A stretch of DNA of 64,000 nucleotides from Lachnospiraceae bacterium (lineage in GTDB: Bacteria > Bacillota > Clostridia > Lachnospirales > Lachnospiraceae), in contig JAILAN010000027.1 in the NCBI GenBank assembly GCA_024681595.1, positions 1-64,000 on the forward strand, read 5' to 3'. Within the stretch, counting starts at the first letter, position 1; each line of letters opens with the position of its first letter. Shown here one piece after another: positions 49,144 to 59,887 of the stretch. Both the position numbers and the translations under genes were made by a program. The notes under the pieces are model-generated. The model did no database searches and was not told where the DNA came from. It was given only the letters and a program-made list of their open reading frames with translations.

Positions 49144-50364
49144 TCAGATATTGGTCCTTACGATCTTAGGTTTATAACCTTCCTCTTCAAGCTTGCTGAT
49201 TATCTGGTTCTTATGATCCGTTCCGAATGCCTCCAGTGTGATCCGAAGTTCAACGGCAGCACTTCTGTTAATGGATACGAACTGGTTATGTTCAAGTTTT
49301 ATAACATTACCGTTAAGTGTCGCTATAACTTGGGATACTTTCGAGAGCATTCCGGGTTTGTCGGGAAGCAGTACGGAAACAGTAAATATCCTGTCTCTGA
49401 ATATGAGTCCCTGCTGAACAACAGACGACATGGTAATGACATCCATGTTTCCGCCGCTGAGGATAGAAACGATCTTCTTGCCTTTAACATCGAGTTTTTT
49501 AAGAGCTGCCACAGTAAGAAGCCCGGAATTCTCAACGACCATCTTATGACTTTCAACCATATCAAGAAAAGCAACAACCAGTTCCTCATCAGCAACTGTT
49601 ATGATATCATCAAGATTCTCCTTAAGATAAGGGAATATCTTTTCGCCCGGTTTTTTGACCGCCGTACCGTCTGCTATAGTGCTTACCGAGGGTAGCTCTA
49701 TGACATGACCGGCATTAAGCGATTCCTGAAGACAATTAGCGTGCTCAGGTTCAACTCCGATGACCTTAATATTGGGATTGAGCAGTTTGGCCAGAGTTGA
49801 AACTCCTGTCGCAAGTCCGCCGCCGCCTACAGGAACCAGGATATAATCAACCAGGGGAAGTTCCTTGATTATTTCCATTGCAATAGTGCCCTGGCCGGTC
49901 GCTACAGCCGGGTCATCGAAGGGATGGATAAATGTATATCCTTTTTCATCAGCCAGTTCAAGAGCCTTTTTGCATGAATCATCGTAAACATCCCCGTACA
50001 GGATCACTTCAGCCCCGTAACTCTTAGTCCTGTTGACCTTGATAAGCGGAGTTGTAGTCGGCATGACTATAACAGCCTTGGCTCCAAATTCTTTGGCCGC
50101 ATATGCTACACCCTGTGCATGATTTCCGGCCGATGCGGTTATAAGACCTTTCTGTCTGTCTTCGGGCGTCAAAGTGCTTATCTTGTAATATGCTCCTCTT
50201 AGCTTATAGGCTCCGGTGAGCTGCATGTTTTCAGGTTTAAAATATACTTTATTTCCTGTTGATTTGGAATAAAAATCCGAATAGATCAGTTTGGTTTCAA
50301 AGGCTACTTTACGAACCTGTTCAGAGGCTTCCTCAAAAGCCTCGAGAGTTAGCATTTTTTTCAT
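49144..50364 (-). CDS. ilvA: threonine ammonia-lyase with C-terminal ACT domain
   Basis: 406 aa; PENMQLTGAYKLRGAYYKI PLP Lys motif; ASAGNHAQGVAYAA; C-terminal ACT. Confidence 0.93.
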   Translation of the reverse strand: MKKMLTLEAFEEASEQVRKVAFETKLIYSDFYSKSTGNKVYFKPENMQLTGAYKLRGAYYKISTLTPEDRQKGLITASAGNHAQGVAYAAKEFGAKAVIVMPTTTPLIKVNRTKSYGAEVILYGDVYDDSCKKALELADEKGYTFIHPFDDPAVATGQGTIAMEIIKELPLVDYILVPVGGGGLATGVSTLAKLLNPNIKVIGVEPEHANCLQESLNAGHVIELPSVSTIADGTAVKKPGEKIFPYLKENLDDIITVADEELVVAFLDMVESHKMVVENSGLLTVAALKKLDVKGKKIVSILSGGNMDVITMSSVVQQGLIFRDRIFTVSVLLPDKPGMLSKVSQVIATLNGNVIKLEHNQFVSINRSAAVELRITLEAFGTDHKNQIISKLEEEGYKPKIVRTNI

Positions 50365-50376
50365 TTGTGTTCCTCA

Positions 50377-51234
50377 TTAATCAAAAAGGCTGTCAACATA
50401 TTCTCCGGCATCGAATCGTCTTAGATCATCGATCTTCTCACCGACACCAATGTATTTAACCGGGATCTTCAGCTCGGACTGGATAGCCACAGCTATTCCT
50501 CCTTTTGCTGTACCATCCATCTTGGTCATTATTATCCCGGTAGGTTTTGTCACTTCCGAAAACTCTCTGGCCTGATTAAGTGCATTCTGTCCGGTGGTGC
50601 CGTCCAAAACGACCAGATTTTCTCTGTGAACCAGAGGATAATACGAATTGATGAGCCTGTTCATCTTCTCCAGTTCATCCATCAGGTTCTTTTTATTATG
50701 AAGCCTGCCGGCCGTATCGACCAGCAATACATCAACCTGCTTGGCTTTGGCCGACTGTATGGAATCAAAAAGAACGCTCGAGGGATCCTGGCCCTCTTTG
50801 CCGGATACAATTTCCACGCCGGCTCTTAGTGCCCATTCATTTAACTGTTCGGCTGCTGCAGCACGAAATGTATCAGCAGCTGAAAGAAGTACTCTCTTGC
50901 CTTCATTTTTAAACATTGAAGCCAGTTTACCGATCGAAGTCGTCTTACCGACACCGTTAATACCGATAATGAAGATAACGCTTCTTTCCTTTTCAAAAGC
51001 ATATGCATCTTCATCAAGCTTCATTTCGTTTTTGATTAGATCCTTCAGATATTCCCGGCAGCTTTCCGGCTCCTTAATATGGTTTTCACGAACCAGTTCC
51101 TTCAGCTTTTCTACGATCTCCTCGGATGTTCGTACGCCGACATCACCCATTACGAGCTTTTCAAAAATCTCTTCGTAGAAATCTTCGTCGATCTTACTGA
51201 GTCCGCCGAATATCTTTGAAAAAAATCCAGCCAT
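50377..51234 (-). CDS. ftsY: signal recognition particle receptor FtsY
   Basis: 285 aa; IGINGVGKTTSIGKLA, DTAGRLHNKKNLMDEL, KMDGTAKGG, FDAGEYVDSLF. Confidence 0.95.
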   Translation of the reverse strand: MAGFFSKIFGGLSKIDEDFYEEIFEKLVMGDVGVRTSEEIVEKLKELVRENHIKEPESCREYLKDLIKNEMKLDEDAYAFEKERSVIFIIGINGVGKTTSIGKLASMFKNEGKRVLLSAADTFRAAAAEQLNEWALRAGVEIVSGKEGQDPSSVLFDSIQSAKAKQVDVLLVDTAGRLHNKKNLMDELEKMNRLINSYYPLVHRENLVVLDGTTGQNALNQAREFSEVTKPTGIIMTKMDGTAKGGIAVAIQSELKIPVKYIGVGEKIDDLRRFDAGEYVDSLFD

Positions 51235-54200
51235 TAGTCATCCAGCTCCTCATCAATGAGATTAACGGAAACAAGTGCAGAAACACCTTTCTCCTGCATG
51301 GTTATACCATATAATCTGTCAGCTTTTTCCATAGTGCCACGTCTGTGTGTGATAACTATAAACTGAGTATTTTTAGTCAGTTTGTGCAGGTAAGAGGCAA
51401 ATCTGCTGACATTACTTTCATCAAGCGCCGCTTCAATCTCATCAAGCAGGCAGAACGGTGACGGCTTAAGATTCTGGATCGCAAATAACAGTGATATCGC
51501 TGTCAGCGCTTTCTCGCCTCCGGATAACTGCATCATATTCTGCAGTTTTTTGCCCGGTGGCTGGGCTACGATCCGTATTCCCGCTTCGAGAATATCTTCA
51601 TCCTCTATGAGCTCGAGCGAACCGGTTCCACCACCAAACAGTTCTTTAAATACCTTGTCAAACTCTTTATCGATATCCTTGAATTTCTCCGCGAACTGCT
51701 TACGCATCGCTGTATCCAGCTCGGTGATTATACCTTCAAGTGTTTTGGCTGCCTCGATCAGATCATCATGCTGAGTTTTAAGGAATGTGTATCGCTCCAT
51801 CAAAGTCCTGTAATCTTCTATGGCGTTAACATTTACATCTCCAAGTCCCTTAAGCTCGGCTTTAAGAGAATTTGATCGTCTCTTCATGGCATTAAGATCG
51901 TTCATTTCGTCATCTTTTAATGACGCAGCGTCAGTCAGAGTGATCTCATACTCTTCCCACATATAACTGATCTGGGCACTGATGCGTTCCTCGAGGCGGG
52001 TCTTCTGATCGTTAAGTCTGTAGACTTCCTTGTCCAGACTGCTCATTTTTTCAGATAGTTTTTCACGATCTTCAAAAAATGTCTTTTGCTTCTCAGACAG
52101 TTCTTCCTTCTTCTCGATATCACCGGAGAGTTTCTTTTCCGTATCGGTCTGTGTATCAAAGGATGCTTTTATTGTCTGTTCAATTTCCTTAATATCATTT
52201 TCTTTATTCTCGATATCAGAAGTAGAGGTTTTTATTCCTTCAACGATCTCTTTAAGTTCATCGTCCAGTCTTTCTATCTCTGAATTGATCCTGTCCAGAT
52301 TCTGCTGATGGAATCCGGTCTGTTGGAGGATCTTTGAGACCTCGACTTCCCATTCGGATACTTTGGACAGATGCTCTGTTTCCTCTTCCCGTTTTTTATC
52401 AAGCTCTTTCTGAAATTCTTCTATCTGCTTTTCGACATTTTTCTCAAGTTCATTGCTCTTGACAAGTTCAGAGTCTATCTCCTCTTTGCTTTGAGCGATC
52501 TCCTTGATCTGTGTCTCTATCTCTTTTTCTTCATTAGCAAGTTCAAGCGACCCTTCAGAAGCCTCGTTTTTGCGTTCTTCTGCTTTAAGGACATTGAGTC
52601 TTGCAGTATTCTGCTCAATGAATTTCTTTTGGATATCAGCTTTGACTTCTTCTATCTCGAGCCTTATTCGGTTCCTTTTCTTTTTGGTATCTTCGATGTC
52701 CTGTAATATCTTGTCTATGAGAACAACATATTCTTTGACTTTCTTTTCCAGTTCATCCATTTCGCGTCTTCGGCTTAAAAGGTTAGAACTGTTTTTAAAT
52801 GTACCGCCGGATATCGCGCCGCCGGGAACCAGAAGTTCACCTTCCAAAGTGACCATTCTGATGCCGTAATCATATTTCCTTGCTATCTTAAGAGCATTGT
52901 CGACGTTATCAACTACAACGATCCTTCCCAGCATTGCCTTGGCAACATTCCTGTATTTTTTGTCGGTATTGACCAGTTCATCAGCCATGCCGATAGCGCC
53001 TTTTTCATTCAATGATTCGGGATTCTTAAATTCCTGGGGATTATTAAGCGAATCAAGAGGAAGGAATGTTGCTCGTCCCGCTTTGTGAGACTTTAAAAAA
53101 GCTATCATCTTTTTGGCTGTATTCTCATCATCAGTTACTATGTTCTGAATATTTCCCCCAAGAGCCGTCTCGATCGCAACCTCATACTTGGGGTCTACCT
53201 TAATGATATCCGCAACGACTCCGATAATACCCTTTTCTTCATCCTTTTTCTCCATAACGGCTTTAACCGAGCCGCCATATCCTTCATATCTTTCAGTAAT
53301 ATTGGACAGTGCTTCCAGTTTTGATTTGTCCTGATGATATTTTACCTGGGTATCGCGTAATTCTTCGTCTTTTTTGGATAATTCTTCCCTGGCCAGGGAC
53401 AGATCCTCTTCTTTCTTTTCCTGAAGATTATTCAGTTCATCAATATTGGCTGATATCCTGTTGAATTCTTCTTCCAGATTTTTGATAGTCTCGGCCTGCT
53501 GTGCCTCGTCTGATCTGACCTTGAGGATTCTGGAAGTCAGTTCGGATTTTCTGATATTTATGGATTCTGTCATGGAATCCAGTCTTGAAAGCTTGGACTT
53601 TATGGTAGCGCGATTATTAAGCGTGTCAATTATAGTGTTCTTGCCACTTTCAATGTTATTATTTAATTCTTCGATCTTATTCTGAACTTCAGTAAGTACA
53701 GACTTTGCTTCATCCCTTGAGTGTTCGATCTTTTTAAGTTCATCATCAACAACACTCTTGTCTTTTAATATGTCTTCTTTTTCTTCCGTTCGTTCTTTGA
53801 TTTGATCTTCGATAGCGTTTTTACGGTTAAGGAAGTGTTCTTCATTTGTTTTGGCAGATCTGATCTGTTCCTTTAAGACATTTATCTGACCTTCAAGTTT
53901 GCCCCTTAGTAAGCCTGTTTCTGACAAAGAAGACTTCTCATCATCTATATTTTTAGACAGTTCTTCAATCTGCGTCTGTATACGATCGTATTCTTCTCTA
54001 GTAGATTCATATTGGAGTTTAACGGAATCCAGATCACGCGAAGCAATAGTCAGGTTCTCACCTGCCTTTTGCAAAGACTGTTCCAATGATTCATTCTCCA
54101 AAAGAAACATGTTGACATCTACAGTCTTTAATTCTTCTTTTTTCTTTAAGTAAATCTTTGCTTTTTCAGACTGCTTTTCAAGCGGTCCGACCTGTCTTTC

Positions 54201-54794
54201 GAGTTCGGATAAAATATCGTTTACCCTTATCAGATTATTCTGCTCGTCTTCGAGTTTTTTGACTGCAGCGGCCTTCCTTTTTTTGAATTTAACAATTCCC
54301 GCTGCTTCATCAAAGAGTTCTCTTCTTTCTTCAGGTTTGCCGGACAGTATCTTGTCGATCTGTCCCTGTCCTATTATTGAGTAGCCCTCTTTACCGATAC
54401 CTGTATCATAAAAAAGCTCATTCACGTCTTTGAGCCTGCATGGTGTTCCGTTAAGAAGATACTCACTCTCACCGGAACGATATATTCTCCTTGCTACGGT
54501 TATCTCATCAAAATCAGTAGGGAGCTGATGATCGGAATTGTCCAGAGTTATGGCAACATAGGCATAGCCCTGCGGTTTGCGCATCTCGGTTCCGGAAAAG
54601 ATAACATCCTGCATGGATGCGCCTCTTAACTGTTTGATCCTCTGTTCTCCCAAAACCCATCTGACTGCATCGGCAACATTTGACTTGCCTGAACCGTTTG
54701 GTCCGACTATTCCGGTGATCCCATTATGAAACTTAAATACTATTTTATTTGCAAATGATTTAAATCCGTGGATCTCAATCGACTTTAAATACAT
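51234..54794 (-). CDS. smc: chromosome segregation protein SMC
   Basis: 1186 aa; IVGPNGSGKSNVADAVRWVLGEQ, hinge, MQLSGGEKALTAISLLFAI. Confidence 0.97.
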   Translation of the reverse strand: MYLKSIEIHGFKSFANKIVFKFHNGITGIVGPNGSGKSNVADAVRWVLGEQRIKQLRGASMQDVIFSGTEMRKPQGYAYVAITLDNSDHQLPTDFDEITVARRIYRSGESEYLLNGTPCRLKDVNELFYDTGIGKEGYSIIGQGQIDKILSGKPEERRELFDEAAGIVKFKKRKAAAVKKLEDEQNNLIRVNDILSELERQVGPLEKQSEKAKIYLKKKEELKTVDVNMFLLENESLEQSLQKAGENLTIASRDLDSVKLQYESTREEYDRIQTQIEELSKNIDDEKSSLSETGLLRGKLEGQINVLKEQIRSAKTNEEHFLNRKNAIEDQIKERTEEKEDILKDKSVVDDELKKIEHSRDEAKSVLTEVQNKIEELNNNIESGKNTIIDTLNNRATIKSKLSRLDSMTESINIRKSELTSRILKVRSDEAQQAETIKNLEEEFNRISANIDELNNLQEKKEEDLSLAREELSKKDEELRDTQVKYHQDKSKLEALSNITERYEGYGGSVKAVMEKKDEEKGIIGVVADIIKVDPKYEVAIETALGGNIQNIVTDDENTAKKMIAFLKSHKAGRATFLPLDSLNNPQEFKNPESLNEKGAIGMADELVNTDKKYRNVAKAMLGRIVVVDNVDNALKIARKYDYGIRMVTLEGELLVPGGAISGGTFKNSSNLLSRRREMDELEKKVKEYVVLIDKILQDIEDTKKKRNRIRLEIEEVKADIQKKFIEQNTARLNVLKAEERKNEASEGSLELANEEKEIETQIKEIAQSKEEIDSELVKSNELEKNVEKQIEEFQKELDKKREEETEHLSKVSEWEVEVSKILQQTGFHQQNLDRINSEIERLDDELKEIVEGIKTSTSDIENKENDIKEIEQTIKASFDTQTDTEKKLSGDIEKKEELSEKQKTFFEDREKLSEKMSSLDKEVYRLNDQKTRLEERISAQISYMWEEYEITLTDAASLKDDEMNDLNAMKRRSNSLKAELKGLGDVNVNAIEDYRTLMERYTFLKTQHDDLIEAAKTLEGIITELDTAMRKQFAEKFKDIDKEFDKVFKELFGGGTGSLELIEDEDILEAGIRIVAQPPGKKLQNMMQLSGGEKALTAISLLFAIQNLKPSPFCLLDEIEAALDESNVSRFASYLHKLTKNTQFIVITHRRGTMEKADRLYGITMQEKGVSALVSVNLIDEELDD

Positions 54795-54802
54795 AGATTA
54801 CC

Positions 54803-55498
54803 TTACTTTTCTGTTTTTTTCATTTCAAGCAGAACCGCATAAGCAGATTGTTGTTCTGCGGATTTTTTTGATTTGCCTTTTCCCTTTGAACGAAGAATAT
54901 CATCAATATAGGCAGCCACTTCAAATGATTTATCATGATCCGGCCCGGTCTCCGATATCAGTTCATATCGAAGAGTCTGACCTTTTTTCTGTACATATTC
55001 CTGAAGTATCGTTTTTGCATCATAAAAGAGCTGTTTGTTTTCCAGGTCTGTCAGAACATGTTTACGAACAAATCTGTTTGCTTCCTCAAATCCGCCGTCA
55101 AGATAGATCGCACCGATCACTGCTTCATATACATCGGAAATAATGGAGTCTCTTTGGCGGCCTCCGGTCACTTCCTCTCCCTTGCCAAGCAAAATAAATT
55201 TCGGAAGGTCAATAAGTCTGGCGCAGTATGCCAGAGCCATCTCACACACCATTGAAGATCTCATTCGGGTAAGTTCGCCTTCATTCTTGTTTGGATACTC
55301 CAGATAAAAGAACCATGAAGTAGTCAGTTCCAGGACAGCATCTCCCAGGAATTCCAGTCGCTCATAATTTCCGTATTTGTTCAGTTTAAGTTCATTGGCA
55401 TAAGAGCTGTGCGTCAGGGCCAGTTTTAACAGTGATCTGTCTTTAAACGAATAGCCGAGAGCATTTTCAAGTATGCCCAGATCCAAATCTTTGTTCAT
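54803..55498 (-). CDS. rnc: ribonuclease III
   Basis: NYERLEFLGDAVLEL signature; C-terminal dsRBD. Likely start MNKDL at 55498; ORF track extends to 55519. Confidence 0.95.
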   Translation of the reverse strand: MNKDLDLGILENALGYSFKDRSLLKLALTHSSYANELKLNKYGNYERLEFLGDAVLELTTSWFFYLEYPNKNEGELTRMRSSMVCEMALAYCARLIDLPKFILLGKGEEVTGGRQRDSIISDVYEAVIGAIYLDGGFEEANRFVRKHVLTDLENKQLFYDAKTILQEYVQKKGQTLRYELISETGPDHDKSFEVAAYIDDILRSKGKGKSKKSAEQQSAYAVLLEMKKTEK

Positions 55499-55518
55499 AG
55501 TGTATATCATACATAACA

Positions 55519-55540
55519 AAAGCCCCTAGGGGCCTTTATT
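55519..55540 (-). terminator. Short hairpin between acpP and rnc
   Basis: AAGGCCC-CTAG-GGGCTTTT on minus strand. Confidence 0.45.
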
Positions 55541-55769
55541 AATTAACAGCATTCTTGATCAGATTGACCGCTTCTTCAACGGTAGTTATCTTTTCAGCTT
55601 CCTCGGCAGGAACTTCTATATCGAACTCCTCCTCGATCCCCATTATTATCTGAAAAACGTCCAGTGAATCGGCCCCCAGGTCGTCGAGGAATGTGGTCTC
55701 CATTGTGATCTCCTCAGGATCGACATTCAAAACGTCCGCTATTATTTTCTTAAGTTTTTCAAATTCCAT
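55539..55769 (-). CDS. acpP: acyl carrier protein
   Basis: 76 aa; [23 protein letters not shown] phosphopantetheine Ser. Confidence 0.96.
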   Translation of the reverse strand: MEFEKLKKIIADVLNVDPEEITMETTFLDDLGADSLDVFQIIMGIEEEFDIEVPAEEAEKITTVEEAVNLIKNAVN

Positions 55770-55789
55770 ATCTGATTCCTCTCCTTAAT

Positions 55790-56794
55790 TTAGATTGAAA
55801 TTTTATCTTTGATCTTGTCGTTTATATGCTGCTGTGAAAAAGCAATACATTGAAGTATCGAGTTTTTGATCTCCTTGGATCTGGAACTGCCATGCGTCTT
55901 GACAACCAGACCATTGAGGCCAAGCATAGGTGCTCCACCATATTCGTCGGTCGAAAATGTCTTTAGAGTATCCTTGAGGGCATCCTTAACAAGAAGAGCT
56001 CCGATCTTAGTCTTTAACGAAGACATAAAGCTTTCTTTTACCTTGCTGATCAGAACAGAGCCGACACCTTCATACGTCTTTAGGATCACATTACCGGTGA
56101 ACGCTTCGCATACTACAACATCAGCTACACCCATAGGTATATCTCTTGCTTCAACCGATCCTATGAAATGTATATCCGGACAGTTTTTCAGCAAAGGGAA
56201 TGCTTCCTTGACCAGGGCATTGCCCTTTTCTTCCTCAGCTCCTATGTTAACGATACCAACTTTGGGATTCTTAACACCCATTATAGATTCCATATAAACA
56301 GAACCCATCTTGGCAAACTGCAGCAGATGATTTGCGCGGGCATCAACATTGGCACCGCAATCAATAAGAAGCGTAAAACCGTTAGCTGTGGGAATAAGCG
56401 GAGCAAGCGGTGATCTGTCAACTCCGGGCAGTCTGCCTACAATAACCTGTCCACCAACCAATGTGGCTCCGGTGCTACCTGCAGATACATAGCCGTCGCA
56501 GGTACCGTCCTTAACGAGGTTAAGAGCCTTGACAAGCGATGAATCCTTTTTTCTGCGTATTGCCATGACAGGTGGCTCGGCATTCTCTATAACCTCACTG
56601 GTCGGAACAACTTCGATCTGTTCTTTATTATATTCGTATTTGCCAAGTTCCCTCTCAATATCGTCTTGGTAGCCGGTGATGAATACCTTTATCTCCTTGG
56701 ATTCATTAACTGCTTCTACAGCACCTTTAACGATCTCCAAAGGAGCATTATCACCGCCCATGCCATCAAGGGCAACATTAATGTAACTGTTCAT
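55790..56794 (-). CDS. plsX: phosphate acyltransferase PlsX
   Basis: MNSYINVALDGMGGDNAPLEIVKGAVEA; SAGSTGATL. ORF track extends to 56848. Confidence 0.94.
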   Translation of the reverse strand: MNSYINVALDGMGGDNAPLEIVKGAVEAVNESKEIKVFITGYQDDIERELGKYEYNKEQIEVVPTSEVIENAEPPVMAIRRKKDSSLVKALNLVKDGTCDGYVSAGSTGATLVGGQVIVGRLPGVDRSPLAPLIPTANGFTLLIDCGANVDARANHLLQFAKMGSVYMESIMGVKNPKVGIVNIGAEEEKGNALVKEAFPLLKNCPDIHFIGSVEARDIPMGVADVVVCEAFTGNVILKTYEGVGSVLISKVKESFMSSLKTKIGALLVKDALKDTLKTFSTDEYGGAPMLGLNGLVVKTHGSSRSKEIKNSILQCIAFSQQHINDKIKDKISI

Positions 56795-56872
56795 AAAGAG
56801 CCTTTCTATATTCTTATTAACTATACTAAAGGTGTAATTAAAAATCAAGGATTCTATTTATTTCGGAACAAT

Positions 56873-56902
56873 AAAAAAGCCTGAGGAAAACCTCAGGCTT
56901 AA
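56873..56902 (-). terminator. Rho-independent terminator downstream of rpmF
   Basis: Minus strand AAGCCTGAGGTTTTCCTCAGGCTTTTTT. Confidence 0.85.
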
Positions 56903-56912
56903 AAAAGCAAAC

Positions 56913-57092
56913 TTAATCTACGGAAATGACTTCCTTCTTGTTATATGCGCCACAGGCCTTGCATACTCTGTGAGGCATCATCAAAGCACCGCATTTGCTG
57001 CACTTTACAAGATTAACAGGATTCATTTTCCAGTTAGCTCTTCTCTTATCTCTTCTACCTTTAGAAGATTTATTTTTAGGACAGATCGACAT
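56913..57092 (-). CDS. rpmF: 50S ribosomal protein L32
   Basis: Manual translation: MSICPKNKSSKGRRDKRRANWKMNPVNLVKCSKCGALMMPHRVCKACGAYNKKEVISVD (59 aa, below ORF-track cutoff). Confidence 0.95.
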   Translation of the reverse strand: MSICPKNKSSKGRRDKRRANWKMNPVNLVKCSKCGALMMPHRVCKACGAYNKKEVISVD

Positions 57093-57094
57093 CT

Positions 57095-57634
57095 CTACAC
57101 CTCCTTATTCGCCATGAAAATATCCATAATACCTGCCATTCTGGGATCCGGTACAAAGGAGTCACAGTTACATTCATTCAGGTTCCTGTCAGTTCCGCAT
57201 ATCGGGCAGATTCCTTTACATTCATCACTGCAAAGTATCTTTGAAGGCAGATTTAGAAGAATCTCCTGATCGATGAAATCAAACACGTTAAGATCGGACC
57301 CCTCCAAAGCATAGAACTCATCCTTGTCGTCCATTGATCCCTGATGTTCTTCATCGAGAAATTCTTTTTGAAACTCCAGATCAATCGGTACCTCAACATC
57401 CTTAAGGCATCTGTCACATGGCATCAACAATGTGATCTTAAACGAGCCTTCAAGAAGTATCTGTCCCTTTTTAACGTTTGAAATCTTTAATTCAATATCA
57501 CTTTTTGATGATATCGGATAAGATAAGCCATCTGCACCCGAATACTCTTCAAACGGATATTCTGATTTTTCAAACCGTACCCTGCCTTCGGATAAAAACT
57601 CTTCAGTCAGGTTGATCCTCTTAAGTTCGCGCAC
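57095..57634 (-). CDS. yceD: YceD/DUF177 family protein
   Basis: 179 aa; LLMPCDRCLKDVEVPIDLEF...CKGICPICGTDRNLNECNC; next to rpmF. Confidence 0.92.
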   Translation of the reverse strand: MRELKRINLTEEFLSEGRVRFEKSEYPFEEYSGADGLSYPISSKSDIELKISNVKKGQILLEGSFKITLLMPCDRCLKDVEVPIDLEFQKEFLDEEHQGSMDDKDEFYALEGSDLNVFDFIDQEILLNLPSKILCSDECKGICPICGTDRNLNECNCDSFVPDPRMAGIMDIFMANKEV

Positions 57635-57675
57635 CTTATGAATTATAAAGATACACTAAAACTTTGTCAAGGACT

Positions 57676-58872
57676 TTATTTCAGTAATTTCAACGTCTGA
57701 CGGGCTATTTCGAGTTCTTCGTTTGTAGGTATTACATAAACCTTGACATCGGAATCCTCGGATGAAATGAGAATGTTCTGGCCTCTCAGGGCATTAGCGG
57801 ATTCATTTAGTCTGATCCCCAAATATCCGAGATTATCAACTATGATCTTTCTGACAAATGAAGTGTTCTCGCCGATTCCTGCAGTAAAGCAGATCGCATC
57901 AACGCCGTTCATTGCAGCCACATAGGCTCCAATATATTTAATGACCCGGTAGCAGAAAGCATTAACGGCTCTTATCGCGTTCTCATCGTTTTTGTTATAT
58001 CCGTCCTCAAGATCCCTGAAGTCTGATGAGAAATTATCTGAAAGTCCAAAGACTCCGGATTTTTTATTGAGTATATTCAGCATCTGGCTTACCGTCATAT
58101 TCTCTTTATTGCATATGAATTCAAGAATAGCCGGATCCAGATCACCCGAACGCGTTCCCATTATCAGTCCTTCCAGTGGAGTAAGTCCCATGGAAGTATC
58201 AACACATTTACCGTTTTTAACGGCACTTATCGATGCACCATTGCCCAGGTGACATACGATTATCTTAAGCTCATCATATTTTCTGGTCATCAGTTCAGCG
58301 CACACATGCGATACATAATCATGGCTCGTACCATGGAATCCATAGCGGCGGATCTTGTATCTTCTGTAGTACTCATACGGAATACCATAAAGATAAGCCT
58401 CCTCGGGCATTGTCTGATGAAAAGCCGTATCAAACACTACACTCATAGGAACATTTGGCATCAGTTCCATGCATGCTTTAACACCGATAAGATTGGCGGG
58501 ATTGTGTAAAGGAGCCAGTTCATTGCACTCTTCGATCGCTTTTAAAACCTCATCATTTACAAGTGTGGCTGCTTTAAACTTTTCACCGCCGTGTACAACT
58601 CTGTGTCCGACCGCTCCTATCTCATCCAGTGAAGAGATCACACCGTTTACGGGATCGGTCAAAGTCTTAATGACCAGTTTTATGGCATCAGAATGATCAT
58701 TGATCGAAGCTTCTTTTTTGATCTTATCACCTTCACCTTTGGCAAATGAGATAAAGCTGCCGTCAATTCCGATCCTGTCACACAGGCCTTTGCCTAAAAC
58801 CCTTCCGGAATCTGATTCTATCAGTTGAAATTTTAATGATGAGCTTCCGCAGTTGATTACAAGTATATTCAT
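57676..58872 (-). CDS. ackA: acetate kinase
   Basis: 398 aa; MNILVINCGSSSLKFQLIE; GHRVVHGGEKF; FHGTSHDYVS. Confidence 0.97.
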   Translation of the reverse strand: MNILVINCGSSSLKFQLIESDSGRVLGKGLCDRIGIDGSFISFAKGEGDKIKKEASINDHSDAIKLVIKTLTDPVNGVISSLDEIGAVGHRVVHGGEKFKAATLVNDEVLKAIEECNELAPLHNPANLIGVKACMELMPNVPMSVVFDTAFHQTMPEEAYLYGIPYEYYRRYKIRRYGFHGTSHDYVSHVCAELMTRKYDELKIIVCHLGNGASISAVKNGKCVDTSMGLTPLEGLIMGTRSGDLDPAILEFICNKENMTVSQMLNILNKKSGVFGLSDNFSSDFRDLEDGYNKNDENAIRAVNAFCYRVIKYIGAYVAAMNGVDAICFTAGIGENTSFVRKIIVDNLGYLGIRLNESANALRGQNILISSEDSDVKVYVIPTNEELEIARQTLKLLK

Positions 58873-58885
58873 GATGTACCCCCTG

Positions 58886-59887
58886 TTATGTCAGTTGAGC
58901 CTGGACTGCCGTCAATGCTACAACACCTACAATATCTTCCCATGAGCATCCGCGGGAAAGATCGTTGACCGGCTTGGCTATTCCCTGAAGCATCGGTCCG
59001 TAAGCTTCGGCTTTACCCAGTCTCTGTACCAGTTTATATGAAATATTTCCGCAATCAAGATTAGGGAAAATAAGAACGTTGGCATGACCGGCAACATCTG
59101 AACCGGGAGCTTTGGTCTTGGCGATATGAGGAACAAGTGCAGCATCCGGCTGAAGTTCACCGTCGATCGTCAATGAAGGATATTGCTCTTTGGCGATTCT
59201 GGTCGCTTCAACCATTTTATCTACCAGCGGGTGCTTGGCCGAACCCTTGGTCGAATGAGAAAGCATGGCTATTATGGGCTTAGAGCCGACCAGCTGTTTA
59301 AAACTCTTGGCAGAAGTATCAGCAATCGCGGCAAGTTCCTCGGGAGTAGGATCCTGATTAAGTCCGCAGTCTGCAAAAATAAATGTTCCGTTATCACCAT
59401 ACTCGCAGTCAGGGATACACATCAGAAAGAAACCGGAAACCAGTTTAACACCGGGAGCAGTTTTTAATACCTGGAGCGCAGGTCTTAAAGTGTCGGCTGT
59501 CGCATGACATGCCCCCGCGACCATTCCGTCGGCATCATTGGCTTTAACCATTATAACACCGAACATCAGCGGATCGGAAAGAAGTATCTGACGGGCCTGT
59601 TCTATGGTCATTCCTTTGTTCTTTCTGGTTTCATATAAAAGATTTGCATATTCTTCATATTTCTCGGTTTTCTGAGGATTAACGATCTTAACTCCGTTAA
59701 GGTCGATCTCCAGCCAGTTGGCACCGTCATTTATCTTTTCGGCGTCCCCGATCATTATAATGTTTGCTATCCCCTCTTCCAGAATATGAGATGCGGCGAT
59801 AAGAGTTCTCTTATCCGTAGTTTCAGGCAATACGATGGTTTTTTTATCCATCCTGGCCTTTTCCTTTATCATATCAATGTATGACAT
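58886..59887 (-). CDS. pta: phosphate acetyltransferase
   Basis: MSYIDMIKEKARMDKKTIVLPETTDKRTL; ANVLIFPNLDCGNISYKLVQRL. ORF track extends to 60109, but the family start is at 59887. Confidence 0.95.
   Translation of the reverse strand: MSYIDMIKEKARMDKKTIVLPETTDKRTLIAASHILEEGIANIIMIGDAEKINDGANWLEIDLNGVKIVNPQKTEKYEEYANLLYETRKNKGMTIEQARQILLSDPLMFGVIMVKANDADGMVAGACHATADTLRPALQVLKTAPGVKLVSGFFLMCIPDCEYGDNGTFIFADCGLNQDPTPEELAAIADTSAKSFKQLVGSKPIIAMLSHSTKGSAKHPLVDKMVEATRIAKEQYPSLTIDGELQPDAALVPHIAKTKAPGSDVAGHANVLIFPNLDCGNISYKLVQRLGKAEAYGPMLQGIAKPVNDLSRGCSWEDIVGVVALTAVQAQLT

Noticed and set aside
49213-49695. 160-aa plus-strand ORF (and similar ORFs at 17416-17874, 18179-18649, 27240-27749, 13089-13388)
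   Set aside because: All lie antisense to well-supported genes (ilvA, ilvB, ilvD, potA, serA); treated as by-products of codon bias.
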